Shown here: positions 42,083 to 51,464 of the stretch, piece after piece
Layout: each line of letters starts with the position of its first letter
How positions within the stretch are numbered: position 1 is the first letter of the stretch
DNA from: Tranquillimonas rosea
GTDB taxonomy: Bacteria; Pseudomonadota; Alphaproteobacteria; Rhodobacterales; Rhodobacteraceae
Direction: 5' to 3'
NCBI RefSeq assembly: GCF_900111315.1
Contig: NZ_FOGU01000006.1
Location: 186,001-250,000, forward strand
Length of the DNA stretch: 64,000 bases
Position numbers and translations under genes: made by a program
The notes under the pieces: generated by a model
What the model saw: only the letters and a program-made list of their open reading frames with translations
Told to the model about the DNA's origin: nothing
Databases searched by the model: none

Positions 42083-42745
42083 TCACAGATCCAGCTGTTG
42101 CAGGAGGCGCGCGGCCTCGGTGTCGGGATGGGTCAGCGCGTCGCGGTCCTCTCCGGGGAAGAAGCGGGCGCGGACGGCCGTCGGCATCGGCTCGGGCGTC
42201 AGGATGTCGACCTTGGGTCCGATCCGCTCGCTCTCGGCGGCCCAGGACCGCACGAGCGCCATCTGTGCGGCCTTGCTGGCGGCGTAGGCGGAAAAGAACT
42301 TCTGCCCGACGCGCGGATCGTCGAAGAACACCGCCCGGCCGGCGGGCGCGGCGTTCAGCAGCGGCTCGACCATGCGGATCAGCGTGGCGGTCGCCGTGGC
42401 GTTGACGTCGAGGCTGGTTTTCCAGTCCTTCTCGGCCAGGTGCGGCGTCGGCGTCAGCGGCGGCGCGTGGACGGCGGTGTGCAGCCACAGGTCCGCGTGG
42501 CCCCACCGGTCGTAGATGCCCCGGCAGAGATGCGCCATCGCGTCGGCGTCGGTCACGTCCATCGGGGCGAGCGTCGCCGCGCCGCCCTTGGCCTGGATGC
42601 GGTCGTCGAGCTCTTCCAGCCCGCCGGTCGTGCGCGCGACGGCGATGATGTGATAGGCGGGCGCCAAAGCCAGGGCGAGGGCCGCGCCAAGTCCGCGGCT
42701 GGCGCCGGTGACGAGGGCGACGGGGCGATCTTCGGTGTCACTCAT
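42083..42745 (-). CDS. SDR family oxidoreductase
   Basis: This 220-residue short-chain dehydrogenase has [14 protein letters not shown] for NAD(P) binding and the YAASK active-site pair in [11 protein letters not shown]. The expected serine strand reads [12 protein letters not shown], without a clear Ser, so the catalytic triad may be altered. Substrate unknown. It is upstream of surE on the same strand (70-nt gap) and divergent from bioY. Confidence 0.85.
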   Translation of the reverse strand: MSDTEDRPVALVTGASRGLGAALALALAPAYHIIAVARTTGGLEELDDRIQAKGGAATLAPMDVTDADAMAHLCRGIYDRWGHADLWLHTAVHAPPLTPTPHLAEKDWKTSLDVNATATATLIRMVEPLLNAAPAGRAVFFDDPRVGQKFFSAYAASKAAQMALVRSWAAESERIGPKVDILTPEPMPTAVRARFFPGEDRDALTHPDTEAARLLQQLDL

Positions 42746-42861
42746 GGCCCGCCTGATGGCGGTTTCGCGCGCCGTTGGCAAGGTCGGGACGCTTGACGCC
42801 GCGCCTCTGCGGCCCGACAACGAGGATCGACACAAGATCACTCGCGACAGGAGCCTGCCCG

Positions 42862-43425
42862 ATGAGCAACGACATTCCCCTTTCCCGTGCCGCCGGCCTT
42901 CAGAGCCTGCCGGTCAAGGCCTTCATGGTGGTGGCCGGCTCGGCGCTGATCGCCATCTCGGCGCAGGTTTCGGTGCCGATGTTCCCGGTGCCGATGTCTC
43001 TGCAGACGCTGGCGATCTCGATGATCGGCCTGACCTTCGGCGCGCGGCTGGCCGCCGTCACGCTGCTGGCCTATCTCGCGCAGGGCGCCGCGGGCCTGCC
43101 GGTCTTTGCGGGCGGCCATTCCGCGCCGGCGCTGATCGGGCCGACCGCCGGCTTCCTCTACGGCTTCGTCGCGATGGCCTGGCTGACCGGTTTCCTGGCC
43201 GAGCGGGGCATGGCGCGCGGCTTTGGCCGACTGTTCATCGCCGCGTTCATTCCCGCCACGCTGCTGTTCGTGCCGGGCGTGGCCTGGCTCTGGGCCGCGA
43301 CGCCGCTGGACTTCGGCGGTGCGATGAATGCCGGCGCCATCCCGTTCCTGCTGGGTGACGTGGTCAAGTCGACGCTGGCCGCCCTGGCCGTCGCCGGCGG
43401 GTGGAGCCTGCTCGGCCGCCGCTGA
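42862..43425 (+). CDS. bioY: Biotin transporter BioY (ECF-type substrate-binding component)
   Basis: BioY binds biotin in the membrane, alone or with the BioMN energy-coupling module. The 187 residues show about six spans and the family motifs SVPMFPVPMSLQTLAI and LIGPTAGFLYGFVAMAWLTGF. bioM and bioN are not adjacent, so it may work alone or use a shared module. A terminator follows at once. Confidence 0.93.
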   Translation: MSNDIPLSRAAGLQSLPVKAFMVVAGSALIAISAQVSVPMFPVPMSLQTLAISMIGLTFGARLAAVTLLAYLAQGAAGLPVFAGGHSAPALIGPTAGFLYGFVAMAWLTGFLAERGMARGFGRLFIAAFIPATLLFVPGVAWLWAATPLDFGGAMNAGAIPFLLGDVVKSTLAALAVAGGWSLLGRR

Positions 43426-43450
43426 GCCTAACGCTGCGCATTGCGCTGAC

Positions 43451-43486
43451 AGGCCCGCCGGCGCGATGCCGGCGGGCCTTTTCTTT
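43451..43486 (+). terminator. Intrinsic terminator of bioY
   Basis: AGGCCCGCCGGC and GCCGGCGGGCCT form a 12-bp perfect stem with loop GCGAT, followed by TTTTCTTT. Confidence 0.92.
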
Positions 43487-43507
43487 GTCCCGACCGGAGG
43501 TGGGGCC

Positions 43508-43972
43508 ATGTTCAACGACACCGTACGCGACGAGGCGGCCGCTTCGGTCCTGTGCTGGCTGGCGACCGTGGACGGCGACGGCGTGCCGTCGGTCACGCCC
43601 AAGGAGATCTTCGCCCTCGACGTCGCGGACAGGGTTCTGATCGCCGACATCGCCTCGGCCGGGAGCGTGCGGAACGCGCAGGCGCACGGGGATGTCTGCG
43701 TCAGCTTCGTCGACATCTTCCGGCAGCGGGGCTTCAAGCTGATCGGGCGGGCCGAGGTCGTGTCGCCGGAGGATTCGGGCTGGGCGGCGCGCGTGGCCCC
43801 GTTGATGGCGAAGGCGGGGCAGGCGTTCACCATCCGTCATGTCATCGTCGTGACCGTGACGCGGATCGCCAGGATCCGAGCGCCCAGCTACCACGCCTTT
43901 CCGGACAAGACCGAACAGGACCTTCGCGCCGAGGCGTACCGCACCTACGGCGTGCGGCCGGCCGACACCTAG
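43508..43972 (+). CDS. Pyridoxamine 5'-phosphate oxidase-like FMN-binding split-barrel protein
   Basis: The 154-residue protein has the split-barrel pattern of small flavin- or cofactor F420-type proteins: VLCWLATVDGDGVPSVTPKEIF, then VLIADIASAGSVRNAQAHGDVCVSFVD and GFKLIGRAEVVSP. It is probably an FMN-dependent or heme-handling reductase of unknown substrate. CCGGAGGTGG is the SD. It converges with the DUF1284 gene and the two overlap by 4 nt. Confidence 0.82.
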   Translation: MFNDTVRDEAAASVLCWLATVDGDGVPSVTPKEIFALDVADRVLIADIASAGSVRNAQAHGDVCVSFVDIFRQRGFKLIGRAEVVSPEDSGWAARVAPLMAKAGQAFTIRHVIVVTVTRIARIRAPSYHAFPDKTEQDLRAEAYRTYGVRPADT

Positions 43973-44376
43973 CCTGCGTGCAGCTCGGCCAGCGCGTCCT
44001 CGCAATAGCCCAGCGACAGCCACTGGCAGCCCGCGCACAGCGTGGCCAGATCTCCGGGGCGCACGTTGTCGCGGATGCGGCGCCGCGCTTCGCCCCAGCT
44101 CAGCCGGTCGCCCGGCGCCACCCCGAGCGCTTTGCCATGTGCGGCGTCGAGACGGTCGATCTTGTCCTGCGAGACGCAGCCCGCGCCGCGGCGCTTGGGG
44201 CAGGGGCCGCAGATGCCGTCGGCGCTGCCGGTGACCTCGATCACCGTGCCCTCGCCGCCGGGGGCGCGCAGACCGCCGACGATGCGGGCCATATTGGCGG
44301 TGAATCCGTCGGAATAGCCCGCGCCGCGAAAGCCCAGAGAACAGAGAAAATGATGCGGACGGTAGCGCAGCGTCAC
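43969..44376 (-). CDS. DUF1284 cysteine-rich protein
   Basis: This 135-residue DUF1284 protein starts at a GTG (VTLRYRPHHFLCSLGF) that overlaps the purF stop by 4 nt (GTGA). It has Cys pairs in GICGPCPKRRGAGCVSQDKID and LATLCAGCQWLSLGYC, suggesting a metal or iron-sulfur site. RPHHFLC at the start is the family signature. Function is unknown. Confidence 0.85.
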   Translation of the reverse strand: MTLRYRPHHFLCSLGFRGAGYSDGFTANMARIVGGLRAPGGEGTVIEVTGSADGICGPCPKRRGAGCVSQDKIDRLDAAHGKALGVAPGDRLSWGEARRRIRDNVRPGDLATLCAGCQWLSLGYCEDALAELHAG

Positions 44377-45851
44377 TCGGCCGCCTTCAGCGCGAAGCCC
44401 TTCTCGATCTGGTCGGTGGGCGTGACGGGATAGTCGCCCGAGAAACAGGCATCGCAGTATTGCGGGCACGTGGCATCGCGGCCATCGGCCTCGCCCACGG
44501 CGCGGTAGAGCCCGTTAAGGGTGATGAAGCGCAGCGAGTCGACCTGAAGATGCGCGCGCATCTCTTCCTCGGTCATGCTCGCGGCCAGCAGCTTGTCCCG
44601 GTTGGGCGTGTCGACGCCATAGAAGCAGGGCCACGCCGTCGGGGGCGAGGCGATGCGGAAATGCACCTCGGCCGCGCCGGCATCCAGGATCATCTCCTTG
44701 ATCTTGCGGCTGGTGGTGCCGCGCACGACGCTGTCGTCGACAAGGATCACCCGCTTGCCGCGGATCAGGGCGCGGTTGACGTTCAGCTTGAGCCGCACGC
44801 CCATGTTCCGGATCTGCTCGGTCGGTTCGATGAAGGTCCGGCCCATGTACTGGTTCCGGATGATGCCCATCGCGTAGGGGATGCCGCTTTCCTGGCTGAA
44901 GCCGATCGCGGCAGGCGTGCCGCTGTCGGGCACGGGGCAGACGAGGTCGGCCTCGGCCGGGGCCTCGCGCGCCAGTTCCACGCCGATCTGGCGCCGCGTC
45001 TCGTAGACGGAGCGGCCGCCGAGAATCGAATCGGGGCGCGAGAAGTAGACATGCTCGAAGATGCAGAACCGGGGCCGCTCTTGGCGGAAGGGGCGGTGGC
45101 TCTGAAGCTCGCCGTTCTCGACGACGACCATCTCGCCCGGTTCGACCTCGCGCACGAACTCGGCACCGATGATGTCGAGCGCGCAGGTCTCGGAGCTGAG
45201 TGCATAGACGCCCTCGGAGATCCGGCCAAGCACCAGCGGCCGCACGCCCAGCGGATCGCGCACGCCGATCAGCTTGGTCCGGGTCATGGCGACGATCGAG
45301 AACGCGCCCTCGACCCGGCGCAGGGCGTCCATCATCCGGTCGGGCACCTTGCGCTGCAGCGAGCGTGCCATGAGGTGAATGATGCATTCGCTGTCGGACG
45401 AGGACTGGAAGATCGAACCGGCGTCGATCAGTTCGCGCCGCAGCGCCTCGGCGTTTGTGATGTTGCCGTTGTGGGCGATGGCCGCGCCGCCTAACGAGAA
45501 CTCGCCGAAGAACGGCTGCACGTCGCGCAGCTGCGTGTTGCCCTTCGAGCCGGAGGTCGAATAGCGCACGTGACCGATCGCCAGCGGCCCCGGCAGGGTT
45601 TCCATCAGCGAGGCCTTGGTGAAGTGGTCGCGGACGTAGCCGAAGCGGCGGGCTGAGTTGAAGCCGTGCTCGGGGTCGTGGCTGACGATGCCACCGGCCT
45701 CCTGCCCGCGGTGTTGCAGGGCGTGCAGGCCGAGCGCGACGAAGTTCGCGGCCTCGGCGACGCCGGTCACGCCGAACACGCCGCACTCTTCGTGCAGGGC
45801 GTCGTCGTCCCAGGGCAGGGTCTTTTCGGATTCGGTGATGTCAGAGGTCAC
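44373..45851 (-). CDS. purF: Amidophosphoribosyltransferase
   Basis: PurF makes phosphoribosylamine from PRPP and glutamine, the first step of purine synthesis. The 492-residue form starts at a GTG (VTSDITES). A propeptide of about 22 residues would be removed to expose C23 in EECGVFGV, the glutaminase nucleophile. The PRPP site is VILVDDSVVRGTTSRKI. The Cys-rich C-terminus (YCDACFSGDYP) is typical of the iron-sulfur type. It is downstream of cvpA, the standard order. Confidence 0.95.
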   Translation of the reverse strand: MTSDITESEKTLPWDDDALHEECGVFGVTGVAEAANFVALGLHALQHRGQEAGGIVSHDPEHGFNSARRFGYVRDHFTKASLMETLPGPLAIGHVRYSTSGSKGNTQLRDVQPFFGEFSLGGAAIAHNGNITNAEALRRELIDAGSIFQSSSDSECIIHLMARSLQRKVPDRMMDALRRVEGAFSIVAMTRTKLIGVRDPLGVRPLVLGRISEGVYALSSETCALDIIGAEFVREVEPGEMVVVENGELQSHRPFRQERPRFCIFEHVYFSRPDSILGGRSVYETRRQIGVELAREAPAEADLVCPVPDSGTPAAIGFSQESGIPYAMGIIRNQYMGRTFIEPTEQIRNMGVRLKLNVNRALIRGKRVILVDDSVVRGTTSRKIKEMILDAGAAEVHFRIASPPTAWPCFYGVDTPNRDKLLAASMTEEEMRAHLQVDSLRFITLNGLYRAVGEADGRDATCPQYCDACFSGDYPVTPTDQIEKGFALKAAE

Positions 45852-45954
45852 TGGGCAGCTTCCGGTTGCGGGGCGCTGAAGGAACGCGCCCCTGTTACCG
45901 GCTCGGCGCGGGAATGTCACGAAACGATAACGTCACGATACCGCGCGAGCGCGA

Positions 45955-46509
45955 TCAGATTTCGCAGCTGCTCACCAGCTGCTCGTAGCGGCGCACGATC
46001 CAGCCCGGCGCGTCTTCGGGAATCTGTTCGTCGATGGTGTCCTGGCTTCGCGCGAAGATGGTGGCGGTGCGGCTGTTGTCCACCGACTCGACCCCGTCTG
46101 TCGTCACGACGCGGTCGTAGACCACGAAGGCCACCGCGACGAGCAGGATGCCCCGCGCCGCGCCGAACAGGAAGCCGAGCCCCTGGTCCAGCCCGCCGAG
46201 GGCGCTGTCGCGGACGGCGGACGAGAACAGCGGCGTGAACAGCGACACGATGACCAGCGCCACGGCGAAGACCGCCGCGAAGGCGGCAATGATCGAAAGC
46301 TCGCACGAGTCGCCGAGGAAGCCCCCGATCACGGGAAGTTCGGTCATCAGCGGTTCGACGGTGGGAGCGAAGATGAAGGCCACGATCGCCGCGGCGATCC
46401 AGCCGGCGATGGACATCGCCTCGCGCACGAACCCCCGCGAATAGGCAAGGATCGCCGATATGACGATCACGGCAGCCACGATGCCGTCGACGACAGTGAA
46501 ACCTTCCAT
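45955..46509 (-). CDS. cvpA: CvpA family inner-membrane protein
   Basis: The 184-residue protein has four hydrophobic spans, with TVVDGIVAAVIVISAILAYSRGFVREAMSIAGWI at the start in CvpA fashion, and a soluble C-terminal tail. CvpA proteins sit next to purF and are linked to colicin V production in E. coli and to envelope stress elsewhere. It lies 12 nt after radA and 103 nt before purF. Confidence 0.9.
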   Translation of the reverse strand: MEGFTVVDGIVAAVIVISAILAYSRGFVREAMSIAGWIAAAIVAFIFAPTVEPLMTELPVIGGFLGDSCELSIIAAFAAVFAVALVIVSLFTPLFSSAVRDSALGGLDQGLGFLFGAARGILLVAVAFVVYDRVVTTDGVESVDNSRTATIFARSQDTIDEQIPEDAPGWIVRRYEQLVSSCEI

Positions 46510-46521
46510 CAGCGTCTGCCT

Positions 46522-47886
46522 TCAACCCGCCCCGAACATGTCGCCCACCAGAGCCGCCAGATCGGCGTGCGGGCGCAGGGTCAGATCGGTGCCGGGACCG
46601 GTCTTGCTGCGCGCTGGGACGATTGCGCTGGTGAAACCAAGTTTCTGCGCCTCTTTCAACCGGTTTTCGGTCTGACCCGCGGGCCGGAGCGCCCCGGACA
46701 GTGAGATCTCGCCGAAGACGACCGCCTGCGGGGGCAGGGCGGCATCCTCGCGCGCGGACAACAGGGCGCAGGCCACGGCGAGGTCGGCGGCGGGATCGCT
46801 GATGCGCAGGCCGCCGGCGACGTTGAGATAGACGTCGAGTCCGGCGAACGGGATGCCGCAGCGCGATTCCAGCACGGCCAGGATCATCGCCAGCCGCCCG
46901 CCGTCCCACCCGACGGTGGAGCGGCGCGGCTGGCTGTGCGGGGTGGGCGCGACGAGGGCCTGGAACTCGCAGAGAACCGGCCGCGTGCCCTCGATCCCGG
47001 CGAATACCGCCGAGCCGGGCGCGGGATCCTCGCGGTCGCTCAGGAACAGGGCCGAGGGATTCGCGACCTCGGACAGGCCGCCGCCGGTCATCTCGAACAC
47101 GCCGATCTCGTCGGCGGGGCCGAAGCGGTTCTTGACCGCGCGCAGGATGCGGAACTGGTGCCCGCGCTCGCCCTCGAAATAGAGTACCGTGTCGACCATG
47201 TGCTCGACCACGCGGGGCCCGGCGATCTGACCCTCCTTGGTGACGTGGCCGACAAGCACGACGGCCATGTTGTTGCGCTTGGCGAAGCTCGTCAGCTCGT
47301 GCGCGGCGGCGCGGACCTGCGCGACCGAGCCCGGCGCGCTGTCGACCTGGTCGGACCACATGGTCTGAACCGAGTCGATGATCGCGATGTCGGGCTTTTC
47401 GGCCTCGAGCGTGGTGAGGATGTCGCGCAGGTTGGTCGCGGCGGCCAGTCGGACGGGGGCGTCGGCCAGGCCGAGCCGTTGGGCGCGCATGCGGACCTGC
47501 GCACTGGCCTCTTCGCCCGAGACGTAGACCGCGTCGAGGCCGCCGCGCGCAAAGCTCGCCGCCGCCTGAAGAAGAAGGGTCGATTTGCCGATGCCGGGAT
47601 CGCCGCCGACGAGGATGGCCGAGGCCGGAACGAGCCCGCCGCCCAGCACCCTGTCCAGTTCGGCGATGCCTGAACTGGTGCGGGGCGGGGGCGTTTCGGC
47701 CGTGGCGAGATCCACGAGAGTTAGGGGAGTTCCGCGCACCGCGCCCAGCGTCTTGCCGCCGGGGCCCGAGCTGAGCGGTTTCTCTTCCTGTATGGTGTTC
47801 CAGGCGCCGCAGGAATCGCAGCGCCCGGACCACTTGGCGTGGCGGGCGCCGCAAGCGGTGCACACGTAGTCGAGCGTCTTGGCCAT
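46522..47886 (-). CDS. radA: DNA repair/recombination ATPase RadA
   Basis: RadA helps branch migration in recombinational repair. The 454 residues have the four-cysteine zinc finger (YVCTACGARHAKWSGRCDSCGAWN), Walker A GGDPGIGKSTLL at about residue 94, the RadA-specific KNRFGPADEIGVFEM, and a C-terminal Lon-protease-like domain (GLDVYLNVAGGLRISDPAADLAVA). It is the first gene of radA-cvpA-purF-DUF1284. Confidence 0.96.
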   Translation of the reverse strand: MAKTLDYVCTACGARHAKWSGRCDSCGAWNTIQEEKPLSSGPGGKTLGAVRGTPLTLVDLATAETPPPRTSSGIAELDRVLGGGLVPASAILVGGDPGIGKSTLLLQAAASFARGGLDAVYVSGEEASAQVRMRAQRLGLADAPVRLAAATNLRDILTTLEAEKPDIAIIDSVQTMWSDQVDSAPGSVAQVRAAAHELTSFAKRNNMAVVLVGHVTKEGQIAGPRVVEHMVDTVLYFEGERGHQFRILRAVKNRFGPADEIGVFEMTGGGLSEVANPSALFLSDREDPAPGSAVFAGIEGTRPVLCEFQALVAPTPHSQPRRSTVGWDGGRLAMILAVLESRCGIPFAGLDVYLNVAGGLRISDPAADLAVACALLSAREDAALPPQAVVFGEISLSGALRPAGQTENRLKEAQKLGFTSAIVPARSKTGPGTDLTLRPHADLAALVGDMFGAG

Positions 47887-47928
47887 CGCCGCCTTGTGCC
47901 TCAGGAGGCGCGGGCCGACAAGCGGGCG

Positions 47929-48705
47929 TTACTCGGCCGCCGTGACGTGGGGCAGCTTGATGACCGCGGCGCTGTCGTCGCCCCCGCACTGGCGCCGGGT
48001 GAAGCCGAGGTATTCCAGCGTGTCGCCAAGCTGTTCCTCGAGTTGGCGCAGCTGGCTCTCGGCGGTCGCCTCTTCCATTTCGACCTGGTCGAGCCAGCGG
48101 CGCAAGCGGTGCGCCTGGGCGGTCGCGTTCTCGATGCGAGCCTGGAAGGTCTCGATCTCTTCCTGGCGCGATTTTAGGAAGCGTTCCGCGCGGGTCACGT
48201 TCTCGTCCGAATAGGTTTCGGCCAGCTCGTGGCTCACGGTGCTCATCTCGGCGGCGGCCTCCATTACCTCGGGCTCGAGATTGCCCAGGTCGGGATGGCG
48301 GCGCAGGAACTGGATGCGCTCCTTCACCTGATCGAACTGTTCCGACATGGTGAAGGCGTCAGCGCGGTCGGCCGCGTGGCAGACGCGGTAGGCCTCGGCG
48401 ACGTCGCTCATGGTGATGGCAAAGTCTCGGTGACTGCGCTCGAGCGCGGAGACGCGATGGCTTGGCGCGACGAAGGTGGTCATCAGAACGAGGAAGGCCG
48501 CGATCCCCGTCTGGACGACGATTCCGGCCTGCGGGAAGGTGGTATCACCAAAGGTCAGGGGCAGGTTCAGCCAGGGCATCATGCCCAATCCGGCGAAAAT
48601 ACATGTTGCGACGGCCCCAGCCGCAATGAGAATCAGTATAAGGCTCGCGATCCAAAGGCCTTGCGAGCGCAGTGACTGGCCGGGCTGGCGATGCTGATGA
48701 GCCAT
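47929..48705 (-). CDS. Hypothetical membrane protein with coiled coil
   Basis: The 258-residue protein has two N-terminal spans (about residues 17-40 and 62-78: LWIASLILILIAAGAVATCI and GIVVQTGIAAFLVLMTTFV), then a long highly charged helical part with coiled-coil character up to about residue 230. That part includes RAERFLKSRQEEIETFQARIENATAQ and EEATAESQLRQLEEQL. Homologues in Rhodobacterales are, as far as I recall, labelled DNA repair protein by proximity to radA; nothing in the sequence supports that. It may be an envelope-anchored scaffolding protein. Confidence 0.7.
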   Translation of the reverse strand: MAHQHRQPGQSLRSQGLWIASLILILIAAGAVATCIFAGLGMMPWLNLPLTFGDTTFPQAGIVVQTGIAAFLVLMTTFVAPSHRVSALERSHRDFAITMSDVAEAYRVCHAADRADAFTMSEQFDQVKERIQFLRRHPDLGNLEPEVMEAAAEMSTVSHELAETYSDENVTRAERFLKSRQEEIETFQARIENATAQAHRLRRWLDQVEMEEATAESQLRQLEEQLGDTLEYLGFTRRQCGGDDSAAVIKLPHVTAAE

Positions 48706-48818
48706 TTTCTTCCCCCGCTATTGCTTGGTGGGCAATTTGTTGCCTGTCGCAAGAAAGCGTATGAGCGGGAAATGGTTCCCGATAGGCTCTATTTAGAGGT
48801 AGATCGTTCGGTTTAGGC

Positions 48819-49565
48819 CTATCGGACCGCCTCGATCGGGCCCTCTGCGCGGCCGTTCACGAACTGGTCGAGATACGGGTCTCCGCTGTCGTCAAGCCGG
48901 CTGACCGGGCCGTGCCACTTGATCACGCCGTCATGCAGCATGGCCACGCTGTCGGCGATGGCGCGGACGCTGGACATGTCGTGCGTGATGGTCACCGCGG
49001 TCACGCCCATCTCGGTCACGATCTCGCGGATCAGGTCGTTGATGACGCCCGCCATGATCGGGTCGAGCCCGGTCGTCGGTTCGTCGAAGAAGATGATCTG
49101 AGGCTCGGCGGCGATTGCGCGGGCAAGGCCGACCCGCTTTTGCATGCCGCCGGACAATTCCGCCGGATACAGGTCCGCCACATCCGGACGCAGCCCGACC
49201 CGGCGCAGTTTCTCGATCGCGATCTCGCGGGCCTCGCGACGCGGGCGCTTGAGCGTGCCGCGCAGCAGGCGGAAGGCGACGTTCTGCCAGACCGGCATCG
49301 AATCGAACAGCGCGGCGCCCTGGAACAGCATCCCGAAGCGCGCGAGGAAGGCGTCGCGGTCCGTGCGGGTGACATCCTGTCCGTCTACGCGGATGGTGCC
49401 CGAATCCGGCATCGCGAGGCCAAGCACGCACTTTATGGTCACAGACTTGCCCGTGCCCGATCCGCCGATGATGACGCAGCTTTCGCCCTTGGGAACCGAC
49501 AGGGTGACGCCGCGCAGGACCGGCGTGCCGCCGAAGCTCTTGTGGATGGCCGACAGCTCGATCAT
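48819..49565 (-). CDS. mlaF: ABC transporter ATPase, MlaF type (phospholipid/sterol transport)
   Basis: The 248 residues hold Walker A GGSGTGKSVT, the signature LSGGMQKRVGLARA with the M-Q variant typical of MlaF, Walker B IIFFDEPTTGLDP and the H-loop THDMSS. It powers lipid trafficking between the membranes with MlaE. The gene overlaps mlaE by 4 nt. No MCE-domain (MlaD) gene follows in this direction, so the periplasmic part must be elsewhere. Confidence 0.93.
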   Translation of the reverse strand: MIELSAIHKSFGGTPVLRGVTLSVPKGESCVIIGGSGTGKSVTIKCVLGLAMPDSGTIRVDGQDVTRTDRDAFLARFGMLFQGAALFDSMPVWQNVAFRLLRGTLKRPRREAREIAIEKLRRVGLRPDVADLYPAELSGGMQKRVGLARAIAAEPQIIFFDEPTTGLDPIMAGVINDLIREIVTEMGVTAVTITHDMSSVRAIADSVAMLHDGVIKWHGPVSRLDDSGDPYLDQFVNGRAEGPIEAVR

Positions 49566-50335
49566 GCCGAGAAGAACGCCTCGGTCAGCAGGAAGTTCGC
49601 CGCCAGGATCAGGACGCTGGCGCTGACGACGGCGTTGGTGGTGGCGCGGCCGACGCCCTGCGCGCCGCGGCCGGAGTTCATCCCGTGATAGCAGCCCATG
49701 AGGGCGACGATGAAGCCGAACACCGACGCCTTCACGAGACCCGACAGCACGTCCCAGAGTTCGAGGAAGTCGACCGTGTTCTCGAGATAGGCCTGCGCGT
49801 TGAAGTCGAGCCGCGCCACGCCCACGACGAAACCGCCCAAGACGCCGATGGAATCGCCCACCGCGACGAGCACCGGCAGGACGAGCGTCGCGGCCAGCAC
49901 CCGAGGCGCGGTCAGGTATTTCATCGGGTTGGTCGAGAGCGTGACCAGCGCGTCGATCTGCTCGGTCACCTTCATCGTGCCGATCTCGGCGGCGATGGCG
50001 GCGGCGACCCGGCCCGCGACCATCAGCCCGCCCAGGACGGGGCCCAACTCGCGCACCATGCCGATGGCGACGATCGAGGGGACGACCGACTCGGCCGAGA
50101 ACCGCGCGCCGCCGGCATAGATCTGCAGCGCCAGCGCGCCCCCGGTGAAGAACGCGGTCAGGCCCACGACGGGCAGGCTGAAATAGCCGATCGCCAGAAG
50201 CGCGTGGCCGAACTCACGGAAATAGAAGGGCGGCCGCACGATGTGCCCGATGGCCGCGCCGGCAAAGATCGCCACCCGGCCGATCGCGGCCAAAACCCCT
50301 ATGACGGCCCGGCCGAGCCGCGCCAGCCAGCTCAT
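49562..50335 (-). CDS. mlaE: ABC transporter permease, MlaE type
   Basis: The 257-residue MlaE-domain permease has five or six spans, the typical [35 protein letters not shown] coupling segment and a C-terminal [25 protein letters not shown] start at 50335 (MSWLARLG), which overlaps the alr stop by 4 nt; the frame is open further upstream but through alr in another frame. With MlaF it forms the inner-membrane engine of a Mla-like system. Confidence 0.93.
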   Translation of the reverse strand: MSWLARLGRAVIGVLAAIGRVAIFAGAAIGHIVRPPFYFREFGHALLAIGYFSLPVVGLTAFFTGGALALQIYAGGARFSAESVVPSIVAIGMVRELGPVLGGLMVAGRVAAAIAAEIGTMKVTEQIDALVTLSTNPMKYLTAPRVLAATLVLPVLVAVGDSIGVLGGFVVGVARLDFNAQAYLENTVDFLELWDVLSGLVKASVFGFIVALMGCYHGMNSGRGAQGVGRATTNAVVSASVLILAANFLLTEAFFSA

Positions 50336-51381
50336 CCCTGGCCGCCGGAATAGCGCCGCGCATAGCGCGCCCCGAGGGAGGTGAGGATCTCGTATCCGAT
50401 GGTGCCCGCGACATCCGCGATGTCGTCGACGGTCTGATGCTCGCACAGCAAGTCGAGATGGCTGGGCACGTGGTCGAGATGGGTGATGTCGATGGTCAGC
50501 AGGTCCATCGATACGCGGCCGACGAGGGGGCAGGGCACGTCGCCGTCGAACAGCACCGCCTTGTTGCCCATCGCCCGGATGATGCCGTCCGCATAGCCGC
50601 CCGAAACGGTCGCCACGCGGGTCGGCTCCTCGGCGGTCCAGGTGCAGCCGTAGCCCACCGGCTCGCCCGGTTCGACGTCGCGCGTCTGGATCACCGGAAG
50701 CGAGAGATGCGCGACCGGGTGGGCGTCGTCGAACGGCGCGCCGCCATAGAGACCGATGCCGGGGCGCGTCATCTCGAGATGGTAGTCCGGCCCCAGCAGG
50801 ATGCCGCCCGTCGCGGCGATCGATCGGGGCGTGTTCATGCCTTCGGTCATCTCGATGAACTGCTGAAGCTGCGCGCGATTCATCTCGCTGTCGGGCTCGT
50901 CCGCGCAGGCGAGGTGCGATTGCAGCAGCGCGGGGCCCTGCGCCTCGACGATGGGGCGTGCGGCGGCCCATTCCGCGGGCTCCAGGCCCAGCCGGTTCAT
51001 GCCCGAGTCGAGCTGCACGCCGAACGGATGACCCGGCAGCGCCTCGAAGTGGCGCGTCAGTTGCTCGATCGAATTGAGCATCGGCGTCAGGTGCAGGTCG
51101 CCGATCATGTCCGAGTCGCCCGGCATGTGGCCGGAATAGACGAAGATCTCGGGGCTCGGCCCCAGCGCCTCGCGCATGGCGGCGCCTTCCTCGGCCACGG
51201 CGATGAAGAAGCGGTTCACGCCGGCGCGGGACAATGCGCGCGCCACCTTTCCGACGCCCAGCCCATAGCCGTCGGCCTTGACCGTCGCCGCGGTTTCAAC
51301 CTGCGCTCCGCTGGCGGCGTCCAACGCCTTCCAGTTCGCGACGAGCGCGTCGAGATCGATCTGTAGATGCCCGGTACCCAT
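50332..51381 (-). CDS. alr: Alanine racemase
   Basis: Alr interconverts L- and D-alanine for peptidoglycan. The 349 residues have the PLP lysine K35 in [12 protein letters not shown] and the opposite catalytic tyrosine in PVGYGCTW, with [11 protein letters not shown] as a family motif. The gene starts the alr-mlaE-mlaF run by overlapping stops. Upstream, the VWA gene is on the same strand with an 83-nt gap. Confidence 0.94.
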   Translation of the reverse strand: MGTGHLQIDLDALVANWKALDAASGAQVETAATVKADGYGLGVGKVARALSRAGVNRFFIAVAEEGAAMREALGPSPEIFVYSGHMPGDSDMIGDLHLTPMLNSIEQLTRHFEALPGHPFGVQLDSGMNRLGLEPAEWAAARPIVEAQGPALLQSHLACADEPDSEMNRAQLQQFIEMTEGMNTPRSIAATGGILLGPDYHLEMTRPGIGLYGGAPFDDAHPVAHLSLPVIQTRDVEPGEPVGYGCTWTAEEPTRVATVSGGYADGIIRAMGNKAVLFDGDVPCPLVGRVSMDLLTIDITHLDHVPSHLDLLCEHQTVDDIADVAGTIGYEILTSLGARYARRYSGGQG

Positions 51382-51464
51382 GGCGCTCTTTTGACAGAGA
51401 GACGGTGGCGGTCAAGGGCCGCCGCGACGGTTCGGCGGCCCACCCCGCGGCAACCTGTCGGGCG

